From JAGTVG01 sp964543195 (GTDB taxonomy: Bacteria; Bacteroidota; Bacteroidia; Cytophagales; Cyclobacteriaceae), in the NCBI GenBank assembly GCA_964543195.1, contig CAZIXF010000015.1:33118-97117 (forward strand): a stretch of 64,000 nucleotides of DNA, written 5' to 3'. Under the pieces are notes generated by a model that was given only the letters and a program-made list of their open reading frames with translations, was not told the DNA's origin and did not search any database. The position numbers and the translations under genes were made by a program. The stretch's first letter is position 1. Each line of letters starts with the position of its first letter. This document shows positions 51,325 through 59,984 of this stretch, in pieces.

Positions 51325-52557
51325 TCAAATTGAACGGCCGGGAATAAGGAAACCCCATATTACAAAAGCAATTAGGGATATGATCAGACCAAACATGAAA
51401 ATATTATAGGATATTCTCAGAAAGAAATATTTGCGGCCAAGTACTTTTCCCAAAAAATAAATGTCACGGATAATGCTTCCGTAGAGATAATCCCGGTCTT
51501 CCATTAGACGTCTCACACCCCATTCATAATCGGATAAGGGCATCTTATGAAAATTCCCAAAAAACAATAAATTGGTCCTTCTTTTTATGATATCCTCCCT
51601 GGTAAAAACCCCGGCTGTAAGATTCGGACGGGTGGCAAGGATGGCAAATATGATGGTGCCGGTACAAACCAGGGTAAAAATAATCGTGGGATAGATCAGG
51701 TACTGATAATCATTAAAATGACGGAACAAAATTGAAAATATGATGGACAGCATGATCGAATTTACCGAGATCATGATGTTGGCTTTATTGTCTGCCATGG
51801 AGCTGAAATCGACATGGTTGCGGGACGTGATCCGGAAAAGTGTCTCAATACCTCTTTTAGGCTTATTATTTTTCTTGCCCTTTTTCTTTTCCCCGGAAAA
51901 TGAAATATTCCCATCGGATTCCCGGGGAACCTCCGTATCTTTTTGTTTTTCCAGTTTTAATTCCTCCTTTATCGATTTCAACCTCTCCAGGTTCCTTTTT
52001 TTATCAGGAAGCATTTCATTTCTTGCATATTTCGTAAAAAAATTATGTTTCTTAAGGAATTTAATGCTTTTCTTTAGCCACTCTTTATCCTTTATTTCAC
52101 TGCTTCCGGTCTGCGAAAACTCCTTGCGCAGTAATTCAGATTTGTTGAAAAATTCTTTTGTGGACAAATGATACAGGTCGGCATCGCAAAGCACCTCTTC
52201 CATTTTGTTGGTAGGCCGTTGAGGTATTTTGGTAGCAATGATACACCCGGAAACATCGGCAATTTTCATTTCGGTAACGCCTTCCTTACGAAGAAACTCC
52301 TCCGCTATCTCTTTACTTTTTACTTCATGATTCCGGCTGCCTTCATAATATCCGGTATCATGAAACCAGGCAGCCAGCATGACCGTTTCGAGTTCTTCAT
52401 CGTTTAGACCGGTAGCTTTACCGATTTCATATGCCGCTTCGACAACTTCCTGTGTATGCTCAAAATCGTGGTAATATATCTTATCTGACAAATTCCGATT
52501 TAAAAAGGATTCTACATACTTGGCGCTCTTTCTTAACAGGTCCGTTTCAAATTCCAT
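51325..52557 (-). CDS. HD phosphohydrolase fused to Pycsar-effector-like (DUF5706) membrane domain
   Basis: 410 residues. The N-terminal HD domain has YYHDFEHTQEVVEAA (His34), WFHDTGYYEG (His66-Asp67) and LCDADLYHLS (Asp125/127), a full metal-binding set. A charged linker (~175-235) is followed by RITSRNHVDFSSMADNKANI, a conserved block before three membrane segments near 261-279, 286-308 and 385-405. That block and topology match the DUF5706/PycTM domain used as membrane effector in Pycsar phage defence. No pyrimidine cyclase is adjacent; the neighbours are a GH3 remnant and a propeller protein. The HD part may hydrolyse or sense a nucleotide. A housekeeping role is also possible, because this fusion may be part of the core genome. 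Confidence 0.85.
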   Translation of the reverse strand: MEFETDLLRKSAKYVESFLNRNLSDKIYYHDFEHTQEVVEAAYEIGKATGLNDEELETVMLAAWFHDTGYYEGSRNHEVKSKEIAEEFLRKEGVTEMKIADVSGCIIATKIPQRPTNKMEEVLCDADLYHLSTKEFFNKSELLRKEFSQTGSSEIKDKEWLKKSIKFLKKHNFFTKYARNEMLPDKKRNLERLKSIKEELKLEKQKDTEVPRESDGNISFSGEKKKGKKNNKPKRGIETLFRITSRNHVDFSSMADNKANIMISVNSIMLSIIFSILFRHFNDYQYLIYPTIIFTLVCTGTIIFAILATRPNLTAGVFTREDIIKRRTNLLFFGNFHKMPLSDYEWGVRRLMEDRDYLYGSIIRDIYFLGKVLGRKYFFLRISYNIFMFGLIISLIAFVIWGFLIPGRSI

Positions 52558-52674
52558 TAAACCAGCTTATTTATGTGCTTAAAGATAAATATTTTTTAAA
52601 CCAAATGAATAAATTAGAGGGATTCAAATTTTTGTTACAAATTTGAAAATATAATAACCTGGATAATTGTCAAT

Positions 52675-53610
52675 ATGATGTGGAAAACCTGGGTTCCGGT
52701 TGATTTCAAATCGTTTATTCGTGCATATGTAACCCTTCTGATGTCGGGTTATTTATGCGCAAACTGTAACAGAATTGAAAATAATACCTCTTATATAATC
52801 AATACAGGCAGGTTCGAATACGACCTGGCATCGCCGGACAGAAATTATGAACTTCCGGATAAGCTGAGGGAAATTTCAGGTCTGGATAATCTGAATGAGC
52901 AAATACACCTTTGTGTTGAGGATGAAAAAGGCATCTTATACTTTTTCGATATGAGATCCGGAAAGATTGTTCGCGAGATCGATTTTGGCAGATCGGGCGA
53001 TTTCGAAGGTGTAGCCCATATTGGACAGACAGCCTATGTGATACAGAGTGACGGCGATCTATTTTTCTTTCCGATGGACGGGGGTGATAAGCTGGAAGCG
53101 GAAAAACTGTCCACTGCATTGAAATCAACCAATAATGTGGAAGGATTATCCCCGGGGCATATTGAAAACACATTATATATCGCCTGTAAAGGCGATCCCG
53201 AGATCAATGATAATAAGTTGGAGGGAAGGGCTGTATACCTGTTTGATCTTGACCGGAAGGAGATCAGAACCGAACCCTATATTCATCTTACTTCCGATCT
53301 TTTTAACCAAAAACTCATAGAAAACAATTTGAGCCCCTATGCCCATATGCCTTTCAAACCCTCGGGCATTGCCATACATCCTGTAACCCGTGATGTATTC
53401 CTTATCGCTTCAGTGGGGAAACTGCTGGTCATTCTGAGTCCGGAGGGTGAGATCGAATCGATGGTCCCCCTGCTCAGAAATGTACTCAGTCAACCGGAAG
53501 GGATTTGCTTTGACCCTGAAGGAAATTTATACATTTCCAGCGAAGCCCGGCGAGGTAAGGGTTATATTAAACGGTTCAATCGAAGGATAAGCAAACAGGG
53601 TATGAACTAA
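52675..53610 (+). CDS. SdiA-regulated-type beta-propeller lipoprotein
   Basis: 311 residues. The N-terminus carries a lipoprotein-like signal (MSGYLCANCNRI, one of two close Cys). The mature part has propeller blades: KLREISGLDNLNEQIHLCVE, DFEGVAHIGQTAYVIQSDG, NVEGLSPGHIENTLYIACKG, FKPSGIAIHPVTRDVFLIAS and LSQPEGICFDPEGNLYISSE. These EG/SG-centred repeats match the SdiA-regulated (YjiK) domain, whose function is not known. Two ATGs, at 52675 and 52678, are possible. It is divergent from the HD/Pycsar-like gene, with 117 bp between. Confidence 0.85.
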   Translation: MMWKTWVPVDFKSFIRAYVTLLMSGYLCANCNRIENNTSYIINTGRFEYDLASPDRNYELPDKLREISGLDNLNEQIHLCVEDEKGILYFFDMRSGKIVREIDFGRSGDFEGVAHIGQTAYVIQSDGDLFFFPMDGGDKLEAEKLSTALKSTNNVEGLSPGHIENTLYIACKGDPEINDNKLEGRAVYLFDLDRKEIRTEPYIHLTSDLFNQKLIENNLSPYAHMPFKPSGIAIHPVTRDVFLIASVGKLLVILSPEGEIESMVPLLRNVLSQPEGICFDPEGNLYISSEARRGKGYIKRFNRRISKQGMN

Positions 53611-53759
53611 ATCCCAAACCCTTGATTCATCCAAATAAATGTCCTAAATAAATCAGGATTTATATCCATAAAAATTTTCAGGGCTCATTGCCTGCCTGAT
53701 GCCTGGAAAATAGCTGGAGACAGTTATCCGAATGAACCAATCCCGCTTGGCCCGGCATA

Positions 53760-54893
53760 TTAATGGGGTACAGACTCAATCCATCTTTGAAAGAGTACAT
53801 CGTAAACGGCATAAAAAGGCTTGCCGCTCTCGTCTCTTTCCTTGAATATCAGTTCCTTTCTGAGAAGGGTTTCCAGGGACCGAAGTACGGTTGATGGACT
53901 TCCAAGCTCATAGGTTTGAACAAAATCCTTGGATGTAGGCTCAAATACCCGGTCAGCTCTTGAAATGGACTTGAGGAGCTGCCATTGGGGACCGGTCAGC
54001 ATCTCCCGGTACTGGAAAAATACCGTTTCCTGTTCTTTCAAAAGCTTCAGGGCTTCTGATTGCCAGGTCCCTGTAGATATCCTTTTTCCTGAATTAACGA
54101 AAATGCGGTTACATAACAACTGGACATAATAAGTATGTCGGTTTGTCCAGGTGAGTATTTCATCAATCACTTCCTTATCAATTTCTTTCTTTTTTCCCTG
54201 AAATTTTCCGGATATGAAGGAAGCATATTCATCATATGAGATTTTACCGGTTTTGAGAAACTGGGCACTTCTGAAAAAAGGCTTGGCCGGACTCGAGAAC
54301 AGTTCATTGAGTATATGCTGATGACTTCCTGAAAAGATAAAATATACATTAGGCAGCTCCTGGATAATGCTGCGCAACCAGGCATCTGTATTCTGTTCGG
54401 GATAATTCATGATCTGTTGAAACTCATCAATCGCGATGACCACTGGTTTTTCCTGTTTTGCCAGGAAGGAAAATAAAGCGGATACATGGACTTCCGGTTT
54501 TTTCCGGCCTCCTTCAAAACTAACCTGAGGCATCCCCGAGAGAGGATCAAAACTCATTACAGGTCGCATGTTTTTAATAAAATCCCAGATCTTTTTCCCC
54601 AGGCTGGTTTTCTCAGGAATTGAATTCAATATCCCTGAAGCCAGGGAATTAAGAAAATCCGGTTCTTTTTCGGTATGGAGAATATCCACATATACTGGCT
54701 GCCAGTCTTTCGGGATCATTCCCAGCACATGATGGATCAATGCCGTTTTCCCCATTCGCCGGATTGCTGTCAGCACGGTAGATTGCCCACCTTTCAGATT
54801 GGCCAGCAAAGTGTCGGTTTCATATCTGCGGTCACAGAAATATTCCGGTCCGTAATAACCCGAGGTCGGAAAAGGATTCGCCGGCTTTTGCAT
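53760..54893 (-). CDS. AAA ATPase of the archaeal-type (SSO1545-like) family with winged-helix C-terminus
   Basis: 377 residues. Walker A is TAIRRMGKTALIHHVL near 43, Walker B is VVIAIDEFQQIM near 150, sensor-like YFIFSGSHQHIL near 184. The last ~110 residues (QWQLLKSISRADRVFEPTSK, GSPSTVLRSLETLLRKELIF) form a winged helix. This STAND-like family is common in Bacteroidota and archaea and functionally uncharacterised; several members sit near mobile DNA. An AT-rich 9-bp perfect inverted repeat lies upstream (54914-54938) and could be its operator. No partner gene is evident. Confidence 0.88.
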   Translation of the reverse strand: MQKPANPFPTSGYYGPEYFCDRRYETDTLLANLKGGQSTVLTAIRRMGKTALIHHVLGMIPKDWQPVYVDILHTEKEPDFLNSLASGILNSIPEKTSLGKKIWDFIKNMRPVMSFDPLSGMPQVSFEGGRKKPEVHVSALFSFLAKQEKPVVIAIDEFQQIMNYPEQNTDAWLRSIIQELPNVYFIFSGSHQHILNELFSSPAKPFFRSAQFLKTGKISYDEYASFISGKFQGKKKEIDKEVIDEILTWTNRHTYYVQLLCNRIFVNSGKRISTGTWQSEALKLLKEQETVFFQYREMLTGPQWQLLKSISRADRVFEPTSKDFVQTYELGSPSTVLRSLETLLRKELIFKERDESGKPFYAVYDVLFQRWIESVPH

Positions 54894-54913
54894 AATTTTT
54901 TTAATTTACAATA

Positions 54914-54938
54914 TGCAATTTACAAAATATAAATTGCA
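54914..54938. promoter_or_regulatory. Perfect AT-rich palindrome upstream of the AAA ATPase
   Basis: TGCAATTTA-CAAAATA-TAAATTGCA, 9-bp arms, 7-nt loop. No T tract follows on the minus strand, so a terminator for the preceding operon is less likely than a protein-binding site for the ATPase gene that starts 21 bp away. Confidence 0.45.
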
Positions 54939-54948
54939 AAATAGCAAA

Positions 54949-55122
54949 TCATTTAAAAACAATATTTAAACCGGTCAGGAGTAAAAGGGGTATCCCATAA
55001 TACAGGAGTATTTTAAACCGGGTTTTCTGATCGACAAACCATAAGAAATACCAAGGCCATGCCCAGCCCAGAATAAATACAACCAGAAAAACAGCAGTCA
55101 AAAAAGTCAGGATATTGTCCAT
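54949..55122 (-). CDS. Small two-helix membrane protein, unknown
   Basis: A 57-residue open frame with ATG at 55122, 8 bp after the infB stop. It reads MDNILTFLTAVFLVVFILGW and continues with a Trp-rich turn (WAWPWYFLWF), a charged loop DQKTRFK and a second hydrophobic helix ILLYYGIPLLLLTGL. Two membrane segments with a positive loop between them suggest an inner-membrane protein. The coding-like composition, its position at the end of the rimP-nusA-infB run and the absence of a terminator after infB support a real gene. I recognise no family. Confidence 0.6.
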   Translation of the reverse strand: MDNILTFLTAVFLVVFILGWAWPWYFLWFVDQKTRFKILLYYGIPLLLLTGLNIVFK

Positions 55123-55130
55123 TAAACCAG

Positions 55131-58058
55131 TTATAATTTCCTGGCCACCTCTTTTTCCTCATAGGCTTCAATCACATCACCCACCTTGAGGTCGTTGTAA
55201 TTTTTAATGCTGATACCGCATTCGTAACCTGATTTCACTTCGGTCACGTCATCCTTGAACCGCTTTAACGCTCCGATCTCACCGGTGTATATCACAATAC
55301 CATCCCGGATCAACCGGATATTATTGGATTTTTTGATCGTGCCCTCGGTAATCATGCAACCGGCCACGGTACCTACCTTGGAGATCTTGAAGATATCCCT
55401 GACCTCGGCATTTCCGGTGATCATCTCTTCCACTTCAGGTGCCAGCATACCTTCCATAGCATCTTTCAGGTCATTGATGGCATCGTAAATCACCGAATAC
55501 AGGCGGATCTCGATCTCTTCCTGTTCGGCCAATCTTCTTGCGTTAGCCGATGGCCTTACCTGGAAACCAATGATCACGGCATCCGAAGCGGAAGCCAGCA
55601 ATACGTCGGATTCTGAAATCTGTCCAACAGCTTTATGTATGATATTTACCTGAACTTCCTCTCCAGATAGTTTCAGCAGTGAATCAGAAAGGGCTTCTAC
55701 TGACCCGTCCACATCACCTTTCACGATCACATTCAGTTCTTTAAAGCTGCCGATAGCCAGTCTTCTGCCAATCTCATCAAGGGTAATATGCTTTTTGGAC
55801 CGGATGGACTGTTCGCGAAGCAATTGCTGTCGTTTGGTCGCTATTTCTCTTGCTTCGCGTTCGGAGCTCATTACGTGAAACTTATCCCCTGCCTGTGGAG
55901 CGCCATCGAGACCGAGCATCAGTACGGGAGTGGAAGGGTCTGCCTTTTCCAACTTTTTGCCAAGATGGTCGAACATGGCTTTTACCCTGCCGTAATGAGC
56001 TCCCGCAAGTACGATATCTCCCATTTTCAGGGTGCCGGCCTGTACAAGGATCGTAGCTACAAAACCTCTTCCACGGTCAAGGGTCGCTTCTATCACCGCC
56101 CCGTTGGCAGGTTTATCCGGATTGGCTTTCAACTCAAGCAATTCAGCTTCAAGGAGCACTTTCTCAAGCAGATCTTCTATGCCCTGTCCGCTCTTGGCCG
56201 ATATCTCCTGACTCTGATATTTTCCTCCCCATTCTTCTACAAGGATATTGATATTGGCCAGTTCTTCCCTGATCTTATCTGAATTGGCATTGGGTTTATC
56301 AACTTTATTAATGGCAATTACGATTGGCACCTCAGCCACAAGTGCATGATTGATGGCTTCCTTGGTTTGGGGCATTACATTATCGTCGGCAGCCACCACA
56401 ATGATAACCACATCGGTGATCTTGGCACCGCGGGCCCTCATGGCAGTAAATGCTTCATGGCCGGGTGTATCGAGGAAGGTTATTTTTTTGCCGCTTTCAG
56501 TAATTACGTCATAAGCGCCAATATGCTGTGTAATACCCCCTGCTTCGTCTTCGGTGACCTTTGAATGACGAATGAAGTCAAGCAATGAGGTCTTACCATG
56601 GTCCACATGACCCATGATGGTTACTATCGGTGGCCTTTCCTCCAGATTCTCAGGTTTGTCTTCCTCTTCCTGGATCTCGAGTTCATCCTCTTCCGATACA
56701 AACTCAACGTCATAGCCGAATTCGTCAGCGATGATAGTAATGGCTTCGGCATCGAGTCGTTGGTTAATGGATACAAACATGCCCAGGCTCATACAGGTGG
56801 ATATCACGTCATTGACGCTCACATCCATCATGGAGGCCAAATCGTTGGCTGAAATGAATTCATTAACGTGAAGCACTTTCGATTCTTCCTGTTTTTTCTG
56901 AAGTTTTTCCTCTTCAGCCTCAGCGGCAGCCGACCTTTTCTCCCGTCTGTATTTGGAACGGCTCACCGATCCTTTCGTTTTGGTATCACTCAACTTGGCA
57001 AGCGTGGCCTTAACCTGTTCCTGGATCTCCTTGTCGGATAATTCTTCTTTCTGCTGCCGTTTTCTATCTCTTTTCTGAGGTTTCCTTTCCTGCCCCTCTC
57101 TCTCTTCTGACTGGCCTGATTTGATCCGTTTACGTGGCCGTTTTTTCTTTTTCTTTTCCTTCTGCTCATCACTGGAAGCCACGGGTGCGGGAGCTTTCTT
57201 TTTACTTTTTTCTTCGGGAAGATCGATCTTTCCGACCACGGTAAGTCCTTTTAATGATTGGGGCTTGGCCTCAATTACATCTTTCCCCTCCTGTTTCTCT
57301 TCTTTCTTTTCTTTCTTTTCTTTCTTTTCTTTCTTTTCTTTCTTTTCCTTTTCTTCTGTTTCTTCTGTTTCTTCTGTTTCTTCTGTTTCTTCTGTTTCGA
57401 GATCTGCTTCTATCTCTTGGGTTTTCTGTTTATCCTCTTCCGGGGATTCTTTTTCTTCCTTCTTATCCGCAACAGATGTTTTCTCTTCTTTCTTTTCCTT
57501 GTCTTCTTCAGCTTTCCCGGATTTCTCCTCTATCGGCGGTTCTTCCTCTTTCTCTTCTTTTTTCTTTTCTTTCTTTTCATCCAGATCGATTTTACCTACC
57601 ACCTTGATGCCCTTAAGCGTATGATCTTCTTCCCATTTTTCTTCCTCTTCTTTTTCTTCTTTCTCTTCGGCCGGTCCGGTTTTTTCTTCCTGGTCAGTGA
57701 TATCTTTTTCTTCCACCTGCTCCTCTTCCTGTTCTTCCTTTTCTTTTGGAGAAGTTATACTCTTGATTAGAATTTCCTCTTCCTCGTCGGATGATTTATC
57801 CGCTTCATCGTGTTCCGAATCAATGATAATATTATCTGAATGTTTTTTACCTATGGTGAGACCAAGCGCCTCCTCTTTATCCAGGGCAGATGAGGCAAAT
57901 TCTTTAGCCAGCATCTGAAACTGTTCCATGGTAATCTTTGAATTGGGATTATTATCCACTTTAAAACCCTTGGAATCCAGGAAATCCAGAATGGTGTTTT
58001 TACCAATGTTCAATTTCCTGGCCACCTGACTTAGTCTCATTGTTTTTTCTTTCTCCAT
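55131..58058 (-). CDS. infB: Translation initiation factor IF-2
   Basis: 975 residues. An N-terminal IF2N module (MRLSQVARKLNIGKNTILDF) is followed by a low-complexity linker of about 350 residues built of Lys, Glu and Thr, including a short (EET)n stretch and a (KKE)n stretch encoded by 9-bp tandem repeats (57299-57404). A second IF2N region comes before the G domain: IMGHVDHGKTSLLDFIR, FLDTPGHEAF, AINKVDKP and SAKSGQGIEDLL. EF-Tu-like domain 2, domain 3 and the fMet-tRNA-binding C2 domain complete it. It recruits initiator tRNA to the ribosome. An internal ATG at 58040 is an alternative start. The gene follows nusA by 28 bp. Confidence 0.97.
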   Translation of the reverse strand: MEKEKTMRLSQVARKLNIGKNTILDFLDSKGFKVDNNPNSKITMEQFQMLAKEFASSALDKEEALGLTIGKKHSDNIIIDSEHDEADKSSDEEEEILIKSITSPKEKEEQEEEQVEEKDITDQEEKTGPAEEKEEKEEEEKWEEDHTLKGIKVVGKIDLDEKKEKKKEEKEEEPPIEEKSGKAEEDKEKKEEKTSVADKKEEKESPEEDKQKTQEIEADLETEETEETEETEETEEKEKKEKKEKKEKKEKKEEKQEGKDVIEAKPQSLKGLTVVGKIDLPEEKSKKKAPAPVASSDEQKEKKKKKRPRKRIKSGQSEEREGQERKPQKRDRKRQQKEELSDKEIQEQVKATLAKLSDTKTKGSVSRSKYRREKRSAAAEAEEEKLQKKQEESKVLHVNEFISANDLASMMDVSVNDVISTCMSLGMFVSINQRLDAEAITIIADEFGYDVEFVSEEDELEIQEEEDKPENLEERPPIVTIMGHVDHGKTSLLDFIRHSKVTEDEAGGITQHIGAYDVITESGKKITFLDTPGHEAFTAMRARGAKITDVVIIVVAADDNVMPQTKEAINHALVAEVPIVIAINKVDKPNANSDKIREELANINILVEEWGGKYQSQEISAKSGQGIEDLLEKVLLEAELLELKANPDKPANGAVIEATLDRGRGFVATILVQAGTLKMGDIVLAGAHYGRVKAMFDHLGKKLEKADPSTPVLMLGLDGAPQAGDKFHVMSSEREAREIATKRQQLLREQSIRSKKHITLDEIGRRLAIGSFKELNVIVKGDVDGSVEALSDSLLKLSGEEVQVNIIHKAVGQISESDVLLASASDAVIIGFQVRPSANARRLAEQEEIEIRLYSVIYDAINDLKDAMEGMLAPEVEEMITGNAEVRDIFKISKVGTVAGCMITEGTIKKSNNIRLIRDGIVIYTGEIGALKRFKDDVTEVKSGYECGISIKNYNDLKVGDVIEAYEEKEVARKL
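57299..57404. repeat. 9-bp coding tandem repeats inside infB
   Basis: On the plus strand, about six copies of CTTTCTTTT are followed by about five copies of TTCTGTTTC. In the protein they give (KKE)n and (EET)n. Multiples of nine bases keep the frame, so copy number could vary without loss of function. Confidence 0.85.
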
Positions 58059-58086
58059 AAAAATTCCTTATCCTTATTGAATGTTT

Positions 58087-59328
58087 CTATTCAAATTCCT
58101 GATTCAATATTGATAAAACGTCATCAATTGTTTCTTCTTCCAGATCGGTCCTTCTTAAAAGGTCTTCCTTGGGCAAAGCCAATACGCTTTTTGCCGTATC
58201 CAGGCCCACTCTTTTCAGCTCATCGATCACCCAGCTATCGATTTCATCGGAAAATTCATCCAGATCCACATCTTCCTCCTCTTCTTCTTCCACATCCCTG
58301 AATACATCGATCTCATACCCTACAAGTTTACTGGCCAGCTTGATGTTATAACCACCCTTCCCGATAGCCAGGGATACCTGATCGGGTTTCATAAATACAG
58401 AAACCCTTCCTTCATCCTTGCTTACCTTGATGGAGATTATTTTTGCAGGACTCAATGACCTTTGAATAAATAATTCGAGATTATCGGTATAACTTATCAC
58501 ATCAATATTTTCATTCTGAAGTTCCCTTACGATGCTGTGGATACGAGAACCTTTCATTCCCACACAGGCACCCACCGGATCGATCCTGTCATCATAACTT
58601 TCTACCGCAACCTTGGCTCTTTCACCCGGCTCCCTAACCACGTTCCTGATCGTGATCAATCCGTCAAATACTTCCGGTACCTCACTTTCGAACAGTCTTT
58701 CAAGGAATTTCGGAGATGTTCTGGAAAGAATGATCCGCGGATTTCCGTTAACCATTTCCACACGCTGCACCACAGCCCTCACCGTTTCACCTTTCCGGTA
58801 TCTGTCCTTGGCGATCTGTTCGGCTTTAGGCAGTATCAGCTCATTGCCTTCAGCATCGATCAACAAAACCTCACGGGTAAGGATCTGGTATACCTCGCCC
58901 AGTATAAGTTCACCTACAAGTTCTTTGTATTTCTGAAAGAGAATATCCTTTTCCAGGTCCTTGATACGCTGAATCAATGTCTGCCGTGCCATCATGACGG
59001 CACGGCGACCAAAATCCTCAAGCTTAATTTCTTCGGCAACTTCTTCCCCAATCTCAAAATCCGGTTCGATCTTTTTAGCGTCGGAAAGGCTTATCTTATC
59101 ATGATCCCATATATCCTCTGAATTGTCATCCACAATTTCTCTGAATCGCCAGATCTCCAGGTCACCCTTATCTGCATTGATTACAATGTCGAAATTATCA
59201 TCCTCCCCGAATTTTTTCCGGATCATGGTCCGGAAAACATCCTCCAGTATCCGGATCATCGTAGGACGATCCACATTCTTGTTCTTCGCAAATTCTGCAA
59301 ACGACTCAATTAATACACCAGCGTCCAT
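58087..59328 (-). CDS. nusA: Transcription elongation/termination factor NusA
   Basis: 413 residues. The N-terminal RNA-polymerase-binding domain has MDAGVLIESFAEFAKNKNVD and FRTMIRKKFGEDDNFD; the S1 domain is around 130-200 (YRKGETVRAVVQRVE); two KH domains follow with DPVGACVGMKGSRIHSIVRE and DQVSLAIGKGGYNIKLASK. The C-terminus is short and acidic (EEEEEEDVDLDEF) and ends in a helix-hairpin-like segment. NusA modulates pausing and termination. Five bases separate its ATG from the rimP stop, confirming the rimP-nusA-infB operon. Confidence 0.97.
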   Translation of the reverse strand: MDAGVLIESFAEFAKNKNVDRPTMIRILEDVFRTMIRKKFGEDDNFDIVINADKGDLEIWRFREIVDDNSEDIWDHDKISLSDAKKIEPDFEIGEEVAEEIKLEDFGRRAVMMARQTLIQRIKDLEKDILFQKYKELVGELILGEVYQILTREVLLIDAEGNELILPKAEQIAKDRYRKGETVRAVVQRVEMVNGNPRIILSRTSPKFLERLFESEVPEVFDGLITIRNVVREPGERAKVAVESYDDRIDPVGACVGMKGSRIHSIVRELQNENIDVISYTDNLELFIQRSLSPAKIISIKVSKDEGRVSVFMKPDQVSLAIGKGGYNIKLASKLVGYEIDVFRDVEEEEEEDVDLDEFSDEIDSWVIDELKRVGLDTAKSVLALPKEDLLRRTDLEEETIDDVLSILNQEFE

Positions 59329-59333
59329 TGTTT

Positions 59334-59801
59334 CTATTTAAAGGTCACTATAACTTTTGCTTTATCAATATCATCAAATTGTATATAAGTAGTTTCAGGA
59401 GAATGGTTACGTTTTTTTGCTTCTTTTTTTATTGTAACTCCCTGATCATCTACTTTTAAGAGCTCTCCTTTGATCATCTTACGATCGTTGAGCACTATTT
59501 TCAGATTACGGCCGATATTTTTAAGGTATTGCCGGACAGCACCAAGTGGTTGATCCAGTCCGGGAGAAGATACTTCCAATACGAATTTTCCTTCAAGAAT
59601 ATCAGCCTCATCCAGCTCAGAAGATAATTTCCGGCTTATCATTGAACAGGTATCCACATCGATACCATGGTCACCGTCAACTATCACCTCAACTTTTTTG
59701 TTTCCCGGTGCACCCTTCACCCGGACATCCACAATAAAAAAGGAATCATCCGGAAGAAATTTCCGGGCCATTTCTTTTATATATTCGCTGTTATTATTCA
59801 A
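59334..59801 (-). CDS. rimP: Ribosome maturation factor RimP
   Basis: About 155 residues: FFIVDVRVKGAPGNKKVEV, VDGDHGIDVDTCSMISRKL and FVLEVSSPGLDQPL are the RimP N-domain, followed by an SH3-like C-domain (GRNLKIVLNDRKMIKGELL). It is needed for 30S maturation. There is no upstream ATG in frame. TTG at 59801 places the protein just after a leader hairpin and gives the usual length; TTG at 59840 would translate through the hairpin and add 13 residues. It is first in the rimP-nusA-infB operon. The leader hairpin suggests control by premature termination. Confidence 0.92.
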   Translation of the reverse strand: MNNNSEYIKEMARKFLPDDSFFIVDVRVKGAPGNKKVEVIVDGDHGIDVDTCSMISRKLSSELDEADILEGKFVLEVSSPGLDQPLGAVRQYLKNIGRNLKIVLNDRKMIKGELLKVDDQGVTIKKEAKKRNHSPETTYIQFDDIDKAKVIVTFK

Positions 59802-59817
59802 ATTTACTCCAATAAAA

Positions 59818-59837
59818 GAGGGGACTTGTGTCCCCTC
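59818..59837 (-). terminator. Terminator-like hairpin in the rimP leader (possible attenuator)
   Basis: On the minus strand, GAGGGGAC-ACAA-GTCCCCTC, a perfect 8-bp stem with a 4-nt loop, is followed by TTTTATT. It lies between the promoter and the probable rimP start. The layout suits attenuation of the nusA operon, perhaps by NusA itself. Confidence 0.7.
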
Positions 59838-59861
59838 CAATTCACGAGATATAATTCAGCG

Positions 59862-59892
59862 CAAAGTTACTCAAAATCAATTTCAAATCAAA
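59862..59892 (-). promoter_or_regulatory. Promoter of the rimP-nusA-infB operon
   Basis: On the minus strand: TTTG (59889-59892), 19-bp spacer, TAACTTTG (59862-59869), an exact Bacteroidota promoter. It is divergent from cysS, whose own -7 is only a near match (CACTTTTG, 59939-59946). Confidence 0.8.
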
Positions 59893-59984
59893 TTTTTATT
59901 TTTTTACTTAAATATTTCGCTATTAAGGTCTATTAATACACTTTTGCATGTAAAATCTATTCATTTTACGTATCCATATTAATT

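Noticed and set aside
51325..52557. Complete Pycsar defence system
   Set aside because: No uridylate or cytidylate cyclase gene lies in the neighbourhood, so only an effector-like domain is claimed.
57121..57770. Three long Phe/Ser/Leu-rich plus-strand frames
   Set aside because: They are antisense to the Lys/Glu-rich linker of infB; purine-rich codons read backwards give this composition.
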